DNA from: Aedes albopictus
Taxonomy: Eukaryota > Arthropoda > Insecta > Diptera > Culicidae
Length of the DNA: 64,000 nt
Reading direction: 5' to 3'
Assembly: GCF_035046485.1 (NCBI RefSeq)
Contig: NC_085138.1
Location: forward strand, 274,331,694-274,395,693
Positions 29,179 through 39,779 of this stretch are shown here, piece after piece. A program made the position numbers and the translations under genes. Every line of letters starts with the position of its first letter. Position 1 is the first letter of the stretch. The notes under the pieces are model-generated. The model did not search any database. It saw nothing but the letters and a program-made list of their open reading frames with translations, and was not told where the DNA came from.

Positions 29179-30921
29179 CGTGGAACGATAGAAAAGCACC
29201 CTGTAGCAGCTGACCTCCTCTTCCGGGAGAAGATGGCGTCGCCTGGAAAACGTGGAGTGCGAACAAATGGAACAGATATACCGTTCACAAGAAACACGAA
29301 CGTTCTACCAGAAGTTCAACGCATCCCGCAAAGGATTCATGCCGCAAGTCGAAATGTGCAGGAAAAGGTCGGAAGCATCTTGATGGACGAACGTAAGCTG
29401 ATCGAAAGGTGAAAGCAGTATTATGACAAACACCTGAAGGATGTGAAGAGCGCGGGTATGGACGACCGAGGCAACGAGAGACATGACTACGTCAGTACCG
29501 AAGGGAGCTTCAGTACCGAACCAACTTCAACATTGAGGGAAATTAGGAATGCTATCCAGCAGCTCCAAAACATCAAGTTAGCTGGTATGTATGGTATCGG
29601 AGCTGAACTCACCAAGATGGGTTTGATAAAGTTGATCACTTGCGTGCACCGGCTAATAGTGCGAATCTGAGAGGCCAAATAGTAACCAGAGGAGTGGAGT
29701 TTGAAGTTGGAATGTGAGAAGTTCCGAGCGATCACTATTCTGAATACCGCCTTCAAAATGGTATCCCACATCGTCGGTTTCCTGCAATAGGGGCACAACT
29801 CAAAAAAATGTGAATTTTCGGAATGAGCGTTTGAAAATTGGGAATCTTGGAGCACCTTCTACAAGTTCACTTATTTTTCTCATCATGTGACAACACTAAA
29901 CGAATTTTGATTGTTGTATCATAGAAATGGACTGAAGGACTATCTGTTTCATGAATTTCGGATTACTATTTTTCAACGACTATTGAAAAAGTTGACTGAT
30001 TTTGAGTTGTGCCCTTACTGCGGAAAATTGGTGAAAATGCGAAAATCTCGAGTTTCTCAAAGAATTTCGGAACGGGTCTTTGTGAGATGAAAGTTTACAT
30101 AGTTTTTCGTTATTTGCCTTCAAAACCTCAAAAATGACAAATTTTGAGTTGTGCCCCTATTGCAGGAAACCGACGATATCATCTTCGGTCGTCTTCACCC
30201 AAAGTAAATAAGTTTTTGGGTAGTTATCAAACCGGCTTAGTCGATGGTCGCTCGACAACTGACCAGATCGTTACCGTGGGCAAGTCCTTCAAGGATGCCG
30301 TGAGTTCCGGGTTCCAAAGCACCACCTGTTCATTGAACGGAAAACCACTGAGCCTCACTAGACAGATCAAAACGATGATGGACGGTGTAAAAACTGCGTA
30401 AGGGTTTTGGGAGATTTTTCTCGTTGGTTCGAGTCTCGCCGGGAACTACGACAAGGTGAAGAACTTTCAAGCCGGGCGCAACAGTCGGAACACAATTTTC
30501 GCGAAAATCGTTCAATTTGTCTGTTTTACAGATGACATGGATATTATTGCAAGAAGATTTGGAACGGCGACAAAACTGTACACCCGCGTGAAACGGGAAG
30601 CAGAAAGGGTGATGTTGAACGAATGATCAAAAACTCGTACATGCTAGAAGACGGATCCACGAACGACAGGGCAAGCCTAGGCGGCAGTGTTACGATAGAC
30701 GGGGATGTATTCGAAGTGATGGAGGACTTCGTCTACCTCGGATCCATAATAACGACGGACAACGTTAGCTGTGAAATACGAAGACGCACCATTAGTGGAA
30801 GTCGGGGTTACAATGGGCTCCACAAGAATCTGCAGTCGAAAAAGATTCACCCTGCATCGAATGTACCGTGGACAATGGATAAGACGCTGATAGGACCGTT
30901 GGTTCTCTACAGGCCGGCACA
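29175..30921 (+). pseudogene. RTE-like endonuclease/RT ORF, decayed, upstream part
   Basis: The ORF begins in the linker between endonuclease and RT (KWNRYTVHKKHERSTRSS-like, parallel to 36180-36250). It passes through REIRNAIQQLQNIKLAGMYG and the CEKFRAITILNTAFK fingers block, then is broken by an inverted-repeat element (29772-30175). Afterwards come TGLVDGRSTTDQIVTV, the RT palm in another frame (QFVCFTDDMDIIARRFG-like near 30520) and DGDVFEVMEDFVYLGS. In the palm the motif is TDDM rather than ADDM. It ends at the R1-like insertion whose 11-bp duplication is aggccggcaca. Confidence 0.75.
29772..30175. mobile_element. 404-bp element with 34-bp perfect inverted ends
   Basis: The ends cgtcggtttcctgcaatagg... 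and its exact reverse complement are perfect over 34 bp (29772-29805 and 30142-30175), reading inward to ...gcacaactcaaaa. It splits the fingers block of the RTE-like RT. The target duplication is ambiguous (at or cat at the left, at on the right). No coding capacity. Confidence 0.75.
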
Positions 30922-32865
30922 CAGGGTGACGCCTACAGGATCGTTATGGCCAAGACGAGAGGTGTGATGGCTCCTACAGAGCAATCTCCAGAGATGTTGG
31001 AGGGGATCATTGGAGGACTTTTTCCGCGTCATGATCCTAGTCCTTGGCCTCCTTTCGTAGAACAGCCGGGGACTGGGGCTGGCGATGAGGAGAGGGTCAC
31101 CGATGTGGAACTTGCGGGGATAGCTAAGTCCCTTAGCGTAGGTAAGGCCCCAGGTCTGGACGGAGTTCCGAACCTGGCCTTAAAAGTAGCTATTGCAGAG
31201 GCTCCCGAGATGTTCAGGTCTGCTATGCAGAAATGCCTGGACGAGGGAGTTTTCCCAGAAGCTTGGAAGAGGCAGAGCCTGGTACTATTGCCAAAGGCGG
31301 GGAAACCACCCGGAGACCCGTCGGCATATAGACCAATATGCTTGATTGACACGGCGGGGAAGGTGCTCGAAAAGATCATCCTCAATAGAATGTTGCGGTT
31401 CACCGAGGGCGAAAATGGTCTTTCGAGTAACCAGTACGGCTTCCGGAAGGGGAGGTCCACCGTAGACGCTATCTTGTCGGTTACAAAAACCGCCGAGAAA
31501 GCACTCGAGCCTAAGAGGAGGGGGATTCGCTTTTGCGCGGTAGTGACTCTGGATGTAAGGAATGCGTTTAATAGCGCCAGCTGGTCTGCTATTGCCGATG
31601 CGCTCTTGCGTCTGGGGATACCGGAGTACCTGTACAAGATTCTCGGAAGTTACTTTCAGAATCGTGTACTAGTCTACGACACGGAGGTGGGTCGGAAGTG
31701 CTTTCACATAACCTCAGGAGTCCCGCAAGGTTCCATCCTGGGTCCGGTGTTATGGAATGTCATGTACGACGAGGTGTTGAGGTTAGAGTATCCAGTGGGA
31801 GTGGTGATTGTCGGATTTGCCGACGACATTACGCTTGAAGTCTACGGTGAAACGATCGAGGAGGTAAAGTTGACTACCAACCACTCGATCAAGGTTGTGG
31901 AGGCGTGGATGCGGTCCAGGAAACTGGAGCTGGCTCACCACAAGACAGAGGTGACGGTTGTTAACAACCTGAAGTCGGAGCAGCAGACGGAGATCAGTGT
32001 AGGAGACTGTACTATCCTGTCAAAGCGCTCCGTCAAACACTTGGGCGTGATGATCGACGATAAGCTTACCTTCGGTAGCCACGTCGATTATGCCTGTAAA
32101 AGAGCCTCCACAGCTATTGCGGCACTGTCCCGGATGATGTCCAATAGCTCTGCGGTGTACGCCAGTAAGCGCAAGCTTCTGGCTAGTGTTGCTACATCCA
32201 TACTTAGGTATGGCGGCCCGGCGTGGGGCACCGCGCTAAGTACTAAATGCTACCGACGGAAGCTGGAAAGTACTTACAGGCTTATGTGCCTGAGGGTTGC
32301 GAGCGCGTACCGTACCGTGTCACACGACGCTCTCTGCGTCATTACTGGTATGGTGCCTATCAGCATTCTTATCAGTGAGGACATGGAGTGCTTCGAAATG
32401 CGCGGCACAAGAGGCATACGCAGGACTGTCAGGATGGCCTCTATGGTCAAATGGCAGCGCGCGTGGGACAGTTCCACCAAAGGAAGGTGGACCTATAGGT
32501 TGATACCGAGGGTAGATAGTTGGATTAATAGGCGCCATGGGGAAGTCACATTCCACCTGACACAGGTCCTTACAGGTCATGGTTGCTTCCGACAGTATCT
32601 ACACCGTTTCGGGCATGCGGATTCTCCCGAATGCCCAGTGTGCAATGGTTTAGAGGAAACGGCGGAACACGTTTTGTTCGTGTGCCCGCGTTTTCGCACA
32701 ATGCGTGACCGCATGCTTGCCACATGCGGGGAGGACACAACTCCGGACAACTTGGTCCAGAGGATGTGTAGGGATGAGTTTGGCTGGAACGCCGTTTCAA
32801 CGGCTATTACCCACATCGTCTGGGAGCTACAGAGAAGGTGGCGCGTGGACTCGGAGAATGGCTAG
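30922..32865 (+). CDS. R1-like ORF2, RT and C-terminal zinc region (5'-truncated but open)
   Basis: The frame is open from the insertion boundary; the first methionine is at 30946, but QGDAYRIV precedes it in frame, so 30946 is not a real start. Residues (from 30946) show RT fingers GKAPGLDGVPN near 68, FRKGRSTVDAI near 165, TLDVRNAFNSASW near 200, GVPQGSILGPVLWN near 259 and the catalytic FADDI near 289. After HLGVMIDDKLTF comes the thumb, and a C-terminal CPVCNGLEETAEHVLFVCPRF zinc-binding region near 560. In a full element this ORF also has an APE endonuclease upstream. Here it is lost, and there is no promoter or start, so expression is unlikely. Confidence 0.9.
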   Translation, partial: QGDAYRIVMAKTRGVMAPTEQSPEMLEGIIGGLFPRHDPSPWPPFVEQPGTGAGDEERVTDVELAGIAKSLSVGKAPGLDGVPNLALKVAIAEAPEMFRSAMQKCLDEGVFPEAWKRQSLVLLPKAGKPPGDPSAYRPICLIDTAGKVLEKIILNRMLRFTEGENGLSSNQYGFRKGRSTVDAILSVTKTAEKALEPKRRGIRFCAVVTLDVRNAFNSASWSAIADALLRLGIPEYLYKILGSYFQNRVLVYDTEVGRKCFHITSGVPQGSILGPVLWNVMYDEVLRLEYPVGVVIVGFADDITLEVYGETIEEVKLTTNHSIKVVEAWMRSRKLELAHHKTEVTVVNNLKSEQQTEISVGDCTILSKRSVKHLGVMIDDKLTFGSHVDYACKRASTAIAALSRMMSNSSAVYASKRKLLASVATSILRYGGPAWGTALSTKCYRRKLESTYRLMCLRVASAYRTVSHDALCVITGMVPISILISEDMECFEMRGTRGIRRTVRMASMVKWQRAWDSSTKGRWTYRLIPRVDSWINRRHGEVTFHLTQVLTGHGCFRQYLHRFGHADSPECPVCNGLEETAEHVLFVCPRFRTMRDRMLATCGEDTTPDNLVQRMCRDEFGWNAVSTAITHIVWELQRRWRVDSENG

Positions 32866-33585
32866 TCCAGATGCAGTACAAGAGGTGGTCCAGGGGTTCG
32901 GAGTCGGCTTCGTAGGTCATACCGGTGCCCTGCGGTCGAGATCGACCCTTACAACGATTAAGTGGCCGCGGAGAGGAAGTCCCGGTAGTGGTGCTGTCGT
33001 GGCGTCGGTCTACTGGGTTGGATCCGAGCCCGCGGTTGGAAAGGGGTCCCCGGCAAGGGTCGGGGTAGGTGAGATCCTGCTGTCTGCAACCTACGGGTGC
33101 ATCTGATAGGGCCTGAAGGGTAGTGATACCCTTCCTTACGGGCAGGTCAGATCGGGTTGCACGTGGGCATCAGTTCTTGATGTCCGCTCAGCAGTAGGGC
33201 GCGGGCGGGGTTGACCCTGCCCGCCTTCCGAGGACAAAGGGAGTGGCGAGGACCACTCGGGAAACTGGCTAAGCGCCAGCATGCTACCGTGATGGACTCT
33301 CCAAAGCGAGTCATCGATGTTCGTTGCTGCAGGCTACGCAGCCAACCTTGTGGGTGCGATGTGCACTAGCCCCTCTCTGAAGCAATACCTTCTTGGTGGT
33401 TCCGGAGAGACGTAGGGTTTGGCGACCATAGGAATGGTTTAGTGGGTACGAGGAGAGAGTAGTCCTGGATTTTACTTTTGTTGTAGAAGACGGCCTGTCA
33501 GACCTACACTACCCTAACCTTCTGTTAGGGTGTCTGTTGAGCAGATTATCCCCCTATGGTTTAGAAGGAAAAAAAAAAAAAAAAA
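30922..33585 (+). mobile_element. 5'-truncated R1-like non-LTR retrotransposon, 11-bp target duplication
   Basis: The insert begins within ORF2 just before the RT and ends in a 16-18 base poly(A) (33569-33586). The direct repeat aggccggcaca flanks it at 30911-30921 and 33586-33596, so this is a single target-primed insertion into the RTE-like element. 5' truncation is the usual outcome of incomplete reverse transcription. Its intact long frame and clean poly(A) make it one of the younger elements in the window. The 3' UTR (32866-33568) matches that at 10745-11480. Confidence 0.9.
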
Positions 33586-33940
33586 AGGCCGGCACAAGAC
33601 CTGGGCTATGCTCGAGAAGGACATACATGCACCCGTCGTGCTCGAGCGTCGGGTGTTTAAGACCAACTTTGGCGGAGTGCAGAAAAACGGTATGTGGCGT
33701 CGAAAACCACGAGTTCGCAGAACTCTATGGCGAACTTAACTTCTGGAAGGTGGCAAATGCTAGAATGAAACCATGAAACGATCGGCAAGGTATGTTGTGA
33801 GAATGAGTGAAAACAACCTTGCAAAGATATCTGGATGGCACAAGAAAATCTGAAGAGCATCGTGCCTGCCAGGAACAAGGAAGTCGAGCAGTGACAGGAG
33901 TCTTGGGCAGTCCATTTCATTCATTTTATTCAAGTTTTAC
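33586..33940 (+). pseudogene. RTE-like ORF, downstream part
   Basis: This continues the RT end interrupted at 30921. It reads YARE then DIHAPVVLERRVFKTNFGGVQKNG in frame with MLEKD, the same block as at 760-830 and 45050-45110. Frameshifts follow, and the family signature fades by about 33940. Confidence 0.7.
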
Positions 33941-34890
33941 AATTAATGTAACCTGTTGAAAAATGCGTCTTCTGTCAAGAGGCTCCAGACCATGCAACTC
34001 ATTGGACCATACCGAATTAGGCTTCAATTTCTGATACACCAAGTTAAAACAGCAAGAAAACAAAAATCATTTCCTCAATTTGCACCGTATGGCAATGCCA
34101 ATTTCTGACGGTAACTAAGCGACGACAGATCTGCCCTCATTCGGAATCGCACAACATGTGTTTTTACGCGACGACGACGACGGGTGTCCTGCCTGCCATT
34201 GCCAAAGTAAATGTCACCGCGCGCTTCGAAGGCGGCTTTCTGCACGCTGCTAAAGACGCATCTCTGCGGCGCAGGCAGACACTCTCGTTGAAGCAGCGTG
34301 GCAAGCCCGTCACCCGGCGGCATCTTTACAAATTGAGCATTAATCATGTTTATTCGGAATTAAATTATAATTATTTAATGTTGCTTAAAATATGTTCTTG
34401 GAACCGCGGTGGGCACAGCTTAGCTTACAGTGCACCGACAGGAGACTTATTTTGACGTAGATGCGCTGTTAGTTTAGACTAGGATGAGCCGCTTCATGCC
34501 ATTAGTCTGACTGCGGCCATCCGAATGACGAGTATCATCCTCTGCGCGGGATCAGCTCGCGACAAGCTGACAAAAAAGCAATCTAGACATCGCTGGCTCA
34601 GACTTGGTTAGCGCTCGATGACATGTGGTTGCAAATTTCCCCTGCTTCGGGAACCTATGAGTTTTAGTGCCACTATGCGGAGAGATTCAAATGCTAACAA
34701 TATACAATTTGTCGGACGCGCTTCCAACTCGCTTAGAGAAAGCAAGCAGCTGCGGTTTCCTTTGCTTGTAACAGCGGGGAACATCCGAGCAATGAGCAAA
34801 AATAAACTTGAAATTTATGGTCAAATTCAGAGACAAATCTACGTTTAAATTACATCCATGATTTTTTTCCACATCAGGTGTATTCAGCAT
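33941..34890. other. No gene seen
   Basis: The frames at 34156-34455 and 34687-35154 have no recognisable domain. Part of this stretch may be the 5' UTR of the RTE-like element that follows. Confidence 0.35.
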
Positions 34891-34899
34891 CACAAGCCC

Positions 34900-36550
34900 T
34901 ATAAATGGCACGGTAAAGGCTGGGTATACTGCGCAATTCAGATCCCATTGTGATCCACTAGCCTCTGCCCAGCAACTCCTATCCCTACCTCCTCGCGGTA
35001 CCGGCCGGAAACTATGAGCAACCTTAAGGAAGATCGGGTAACCAACCCCGGTGGGAACTTTGGTCGTAGGCTGAAAGGGAAGGGGGGTTTGCTTCGACAA
35101 ACCTGAGCGTCTGTTCTCCAGGAGGAGAGGCTCACAAGAGCGTCTGATCCCCATGTTAGGGGCGGGTGATCTACGTCCGAGTGCCAGGGAAGGACTCTAA
35201 GCTCAACTGTGTACTATGGTCCTCCGGAAAGTAGGGGGTTGGTGTCAGGCCCTATGAGCCTGCCGTAAAAAACCATTGTAACGGAAAATCAACAACAAAA
35301 TAATACGAACCGAGAATAACGGCAACGACCCCAGCGAACAAAAAGGACTTGCGATTGGAAACTCGGTACGTGGAACTACCGATCTCCCAACTGCATTGGG
35401 AGCATTCGCATACTCGCCGATACGCGCAGCTCGAACGCGAGTACGATCGCTGCCCAAGCCACGACCTCAAGATCATCATAGGAGATTTAAACGCTCAGGT
35501 GGGCCAGGAGAAGGAATTCAGACCGACGATTGGTAAGTTCAGCGCCCACCAGCACGAACGAAAACGGCCTACGACTCATTCATTTCGCCGCCTCCAAAAA
35601 TGTGGCCATACGTAGCACCTTTTTCCAACACAGCCTCCCGGAGACACCACAACAGACGGAATCTCAAATCGACCACGTTCTGAATGACGGACGGCACTTC
35701 TCCGACATTATCGACGTCAGAACCTATCGTGGCGCCAACATCGACCCCGACCACTATCTGGTGATGGTCAAACTGCGCCCAAAACTCTCCGTCATCAACA
35801 ATGTACGGTACCGGCGACCGCCACGATACAACCTAGAGCGACTGAAACAACCGGATGTCGCCTCAGCATACGCGCAGAATCTCGAAGTCGCGTTGCCAGA
35901 CGAGGGCGAGCTCGATGAGGCCCCTCTAGAGGACTGCTGGAGTACAGTGAAAGCAGCCATCAACGATGCAGCCGAGAGCACCTTCGGGTACGTGGAACGG
36001 AATCGACGGAACGAATGGTTCGACGAAGAGTGCAGAACGGTTTTGGAGGAGAAGAACGCAGCGACAGCGGTAATGCTGCAGCAAGGGACTCGACAGAATG
36101 TGGAACGTTAGAACAGAAGCGGAAACAGCAGACCCACTTCTTTCGGGAGAAAAAGCGCCGCCTGGAAGAAGCAGAGTGTGAAGAAATGGAACTGCTGTGT
36201 TGTTCTCAAGAAACACGGAAGTTCTATCAGAAGCTCAACGCATCCCGCAACGGCTTCGTGCCGCGAGCCGAAATATGCAGGGGTAAAGACGGAGGCCTCT
36301 TGACGGACGGACATGAGGTGATCGAAAGGTGGAAGCAGCACTTCGATCAGCACCTGAACGGCGTGGAGAACGGAGGCACGGGAGCCCACGGCAGCAGAGG
36401 AAACGACGACGCCAATGCAGCGGAGGACGGAAATGAACCAACTCCCACGCTGAGGGAAGTTAAGGATGCCATTCACCAGCTCAAAACCTACAAAGCAGCT
36501 GGTAAGGATGGTATCGCAGCTGAACTCATCAAGATGGGCCCAGAGCTACA
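34900..36550 (+). pseudogene. RTE-like element: 5' UTR, partial endonuclease and linker
   Basis: The endonuclease first shows at 35349 as RLETRYVELPISQLHWEHSH, then jumps with a deletion to REYDRCPSHDLKIIIGDLNAQVG, the GDLNAQVG block containing catalytic residues. A frameshift near 35530 passes to the next frame (35530-36111), which has SQIDHVLNDGRHFSDI and DPDHYLVMVKLRPKL (catalytic DH). Further on, 36015-36554 carries the basic linker (EKKRRLEEAECEEMELLC) and the start of RT fingers, YKAAGKDGIAAELIKMGPE. There the gypsy-bearing block inserts. APE endonucleases nick the target. Upstream to about 34900 is probable 5' UTR. Confidence 0.8.
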
Positions 36551-36964
36551 GTAGCCTCAGTGAACGTTAGCCAAGGAAGAACCAGCAAGCAGGACTATGC
36601 TCGAGGCCCGGGAAGCTGTGGACGTTCCGGTAACTCACTGTCTCGACGATGGGATGAGCTAGGTCCCAGGCGACCGTCGACATCTGGATGGAAGAAGCCA
36701 GGAGGAGAACGCTGCTTCAGGTGTAACACCATGTTTCATCGACCGACAGATTGCTTTGCAATTGATAAAACATGCTTGAAGTGCGGCCGGAAAGGTCATT
36801 TCAAACGTGCCTGTAAAATGTTAATCCGCACGGGAAGCAAGCGCTTGAACGAAGGAGAGGACTCGGGCATTGAAGTAAAGCGAATTGCCATGGTGGACAT
36901 GGAAGAACACACAAAGGAGGAAGAGCGACCAATCGATGTTGAAGTAGGTGACAAGAAGCACTAA
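36551..36964 (+). pseudogene. Ty3/gypsy gag C-terminus with two zinc knuckles
   Basis: The frame is open from the insertion boundary and contains a basic, glycine/serine-rich stretch. Two knuckles follow: CFRCNTMFHRPTDC (about 36715-36755) and CLKCGRKGHFKRAC (about 36775-36816). Such paired knuckles bind the genomic RNA. The matrix/capsid part is missing. The frame reads past a candidate 5' splice site (gaa|gtaggt, 36943/36944) and ends at TAA 36962-36964. If that donor is used, the protein is fused in frame to the protease exon at 37196. Confidence 0.8.
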
Positions 36965-37195
36965 TTCATTTTCATTTCATACACTATTGAATTACTTTAT
37001 GAAGTTATTACGTTGAATTAACCTTAATCATTTCTTTATTAATTGTAACTTTTATGAAACTTGTAAAAACTTTCGCAAGTGGAATAAAACTGGAACTGAA
37101 AATTTGTTGTTTTGGCACTTCATATAATCATGGTGATATGACTTGATTTATCCAATTGACGATTGAAACTCCTAACACTAAATATCTTTTGACAG
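36944..37195 (+). other. Candidate intron 1 in gypsy gag-pol (phase 0, frame-restoring)
   Basis: The donor is GTAGGTGAC. The acceptor region is cctaacactaaatatctttt followed by gacag, with a CTAAC branch-point-like word 20 bases before the AG and a pyrimidine tract. Removing these 252 bp joins codon-complete ends and keeps gag and protease in one frame. The sequence inside is AT-rich and stop-laden, unlike the flanks. Alternatively it is simply a spacer between two ORFs. Confidence 0.45.
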
Positions 37196-37432
37196 ATAGC
37201 AGAAAAGCATTCCTTGCCGTGCTTCGGTGTCTCGAACCTCCTATCGGAGAATTCGGATGATTGTGGAGTAATCGTAGCACGAGTAGCAGGAATGAGCTGC
37301 AAGTTCCTGATTGATTCCGGGGCTCAGGTTAATACCCTGACTGAGAAGTCATTCAAGCTGCTTCGCGAAACTCATAAGTACAAGGAGGGTCTGTTCGACG
37401 TTCAAGAAAAATCAGACCGTTCGCTGAAGGCC
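37196..37432 (+). pseudogene. Ty3/gypsy protease part
   Basis: The frame reads from the candidate acceptor: IAEKHSLPCFGVSNL, then VIVARVAGMSCKFLIDSGAQVNTLTEKSF. The retropepsin catalytic motif is DSGA (about 37314-37325). It runs without a stop to the TA at 37433, where an 893-bp element is inserted and creates an immediate TAG. Skipping the insertion and one TA, the frame goes straight on at 38330. Retropepsin cleaves the polyprotein. Confidence 0.8.
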
Positions 37433-37434
37433 TA

Positions 37435-38327
37435 GGGTAAAAAATATAATTTGGACATGCACGGCAATATACGTCTTGTACCGGAGAGCTAATTAAAGTA
37501 GATGCTTCTTAATATCGATTATTGAATCAAGCAGACCCTATTCTGATGACTTACGTTGAAAATACGCTTAACAATAACGAATTTACTTCAAAATTATCGA
37601 AAATGTAAATTGTTTCACTAAAACCCCTCAAATGCACAGGTATGCAAGACGACATACACTTTACAGTCACATACAATATTCACCCCAAAATCGTTGAAAT
37701 AATAATTGTAAGAAATTTAAATGCCTTATTGCAATGAAATATGTTCAATAAGGAAGCATTAGGCAGCCAATCTCTTAACATTCATCTAAAACGCTTAAAA
37801 TATGTGGTGTCCAAAATACATTGCATGTTTTCTACTGTTAATATATTTTGGTCATCTGACGAACTACATGGGGATGTTGTGCGATTGCATACTTGGAGGC
37901 GTATTCTGTGGGTCTAGCGATATTTTCTCGATTTTAGCAAAAACTGGAATAGTTATCAAAATAGATACCTGTTAAGCGGAGATATTTGATTATTTGCAAG
38001 AAAATATTTGTTAATTTATGCTACTTTCATGATTTAGCAGTACACATGGCTAAACATTGAGATACTTGCCCTGTCCAAATTATATATACAAGAGTGTGTC
38101 CAAAACATATATTCGGTGTCCAAAATGCAATTCTAACAGGCGATTGCAAATTGTGATTTTCTCAGCTTAAAATGCTTTTGTTAAGGTTTTTGTCACCAGG
38201 AACGCAAAGTACAATCATATTATAAGCGTATAAGTAACTTTACAAAATAATCAATTGCTTCCTAAGGAAGCTAAGGGACGATTTTTCCAACGTTGTCCTC
38301 AGCCTGTCCAAAATACATGAATTACCC
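37435..38327 (+). mobile_element. TA-flanked non-autonomous element, copy 2 of 3
   Basis: It starts gggtaaaaaatataatttgg and ends aaatacatgaattaccc, flanked by TA at 37433-37434 and 38328-38329. It is highly similar along its length to 9449-10362. The target is the pol frame of the gypsy element, and deleting the insert plus one TA restores the frame exactly, which fixes the boundaries to the base. No coding capacity. Confidence 0.9.
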
Positions 38328-38329
38328 TA

Positions 38330-39718
38330 CGCCTCATTCGGGGAGATAAAAGTGCTTTGCACGTTCGAAGCATTTCTGTTCATATCCGAGGATCGTCCAA
38401 CACTACTAGAGAAGTTCTACGTGGTGAATGAGTGTCGATCCCTTTTGGGCAGGCAAACAGCGACACGGTATAGTGTTCTTCAGCTTGGATTACAAGTACC
38501 AGTATCGCTGGAAAACTCAGAGTGCCAGTTGCGAAACGGAAGTGAGATTGACACGGTTGAAGCAAATGAGACATTCCCTAAATTTAACATTTCGCCAATC
38601 GAAATTAGTTACGACAGAACAAAACCTCCATGCAGAAACATATTTATGAACATCCCCGCCGCTGTGAAACCTTTGGTCGAGAAAAGACTCCAGCATCTGC
38701 TTTCGGCCAATATCATTGAAAGGGTCACCGAAGAAATGGATACGTCGTTTTGCTCATCCATGTTGGTGGTTCCTAAGGGGCGAGACGATATTCGTCTTGT
38801 TATCGATTTGCGTGGCCCAAACCGTTATATTAATCGAAACACCATTCAGCATGCCAACTCTAGAGAAAATCCTGGTCGACGTCAACGGGTCTAACTGGTT
38901 TTCGACGATCGACCTCTCGAACGCCTTTTTCCACATAGAACTCCATGAGAATAGTCGTCATTTGACTAACTTCTTCACAGAGTTCGGTATGTTTCGATAT
39001 GTGCGATTACCTTTCGGACTCTGTAACGCACCAGACATCTTTCAAGAGGCGTTGCAAAGGAAAATCCTAGCCGGCTGCAAAGGGGTGAAGAACTATTTGG
39101 ACGATATTTTCGTTCATGGTAAAACCAAAGAAGAACATGACGCAAACCTAGCAGCAGTCTTAGCTCGTCTCGAGGATCATAACGTCAAGATCAACACTTC
39201 TAAATGCGTTTTTGCTAGTCAGTCCGTGAAATTCATTGGGTTTGTTGTTACACCTGATGGATGGCAAATTGAGGATGAAAAACTGAGCGCAATTCAAAAC
39301 TTTCGAAAACCTGAGACGTGTTCAGAAGTAAAAAGCTTCCTAGGTCTCGTTACCTACATCGATAAGTTCATTCTGGATCGTGCTACAAAAACCGAAAAAC
39401 TTCGGGCTTTGGCCAACGCGAATGTATTCTATTGGACACGGGAGGAAGATAAGGAATTCGAGAATTTGCAAAACGGAGCACTGAATGCAATTAAGAAGTT
39501 GGGCTATTTTTTGGCTACGGATAGAACGGAATTATTCGTGGATGCTTCAGCAATAGGACTTGGGGCGGTATTAGTCCAGTTCAACCCGGACGGCATTCCG
39601 CGAATTATAGCATGTGCTTCTAAGTCGTTGACGTCGGTCGAACAGAAATACCCTCAAACGCACAAAGAGGCGCTTGCTGTCGTTTGGGGAGTTGAACGGT
39701 TTACGTTCTATCTGACAG
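38330..39718 (+). pseudogene. Ty3/gypsy pol: RT and start of RNase H
   Basis: From 38330 the frame continues the protease-RT linker (LLEKFYVVNECRSLLGRQTA), then FPKFNISP and the RT fingers (VVPKGRDDIRLVIDLRGPN). Near 38838 a one-base shift moves to the frame of 38716-39819: STIDLSNAFFHIEL (first catalytic Asp), FRYVRLPFGLCNAPDIFQ and NYLDDIFVHGKT (YLDD at about 39097). The RNase H part starts with ELFVDASAIGLGAVL and reaches ERFTFYLTG at 39718. There a candidate intron begins. The frameshift makes this copy defective. Confidence 0.85.
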
Positions 39719-39779
39719 GTAATTATTATGAAATTAATAAATCACATATTTATAAACACGCCTTCTTAAAAAAAAATAG
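39719..39779 (+). other. Candidate intron 2 in gypsy RNase H (61 bp, frame-restoring)
   Basis: The exon ends tctgacag; the intervening 61 bp run from gtaattattatg to aaaaaatag. Read through, the frame ends at 39819. With the 61 bp removed, FYLTG is followed by a TDSEANEF block in frame with the 39920-41392 ORF. The related minus-strand element (54720-54650) has no insertion at this exact place. Length and GT..AG ends match ordinary mosquito introns. The pyrimidine tract is poor. Confidence 0.5.

Noticed and set aside
31029..31637. 202-codon minus-strand frame
   Set aside because: Antisense shadow of the intact R1-like RT frame.
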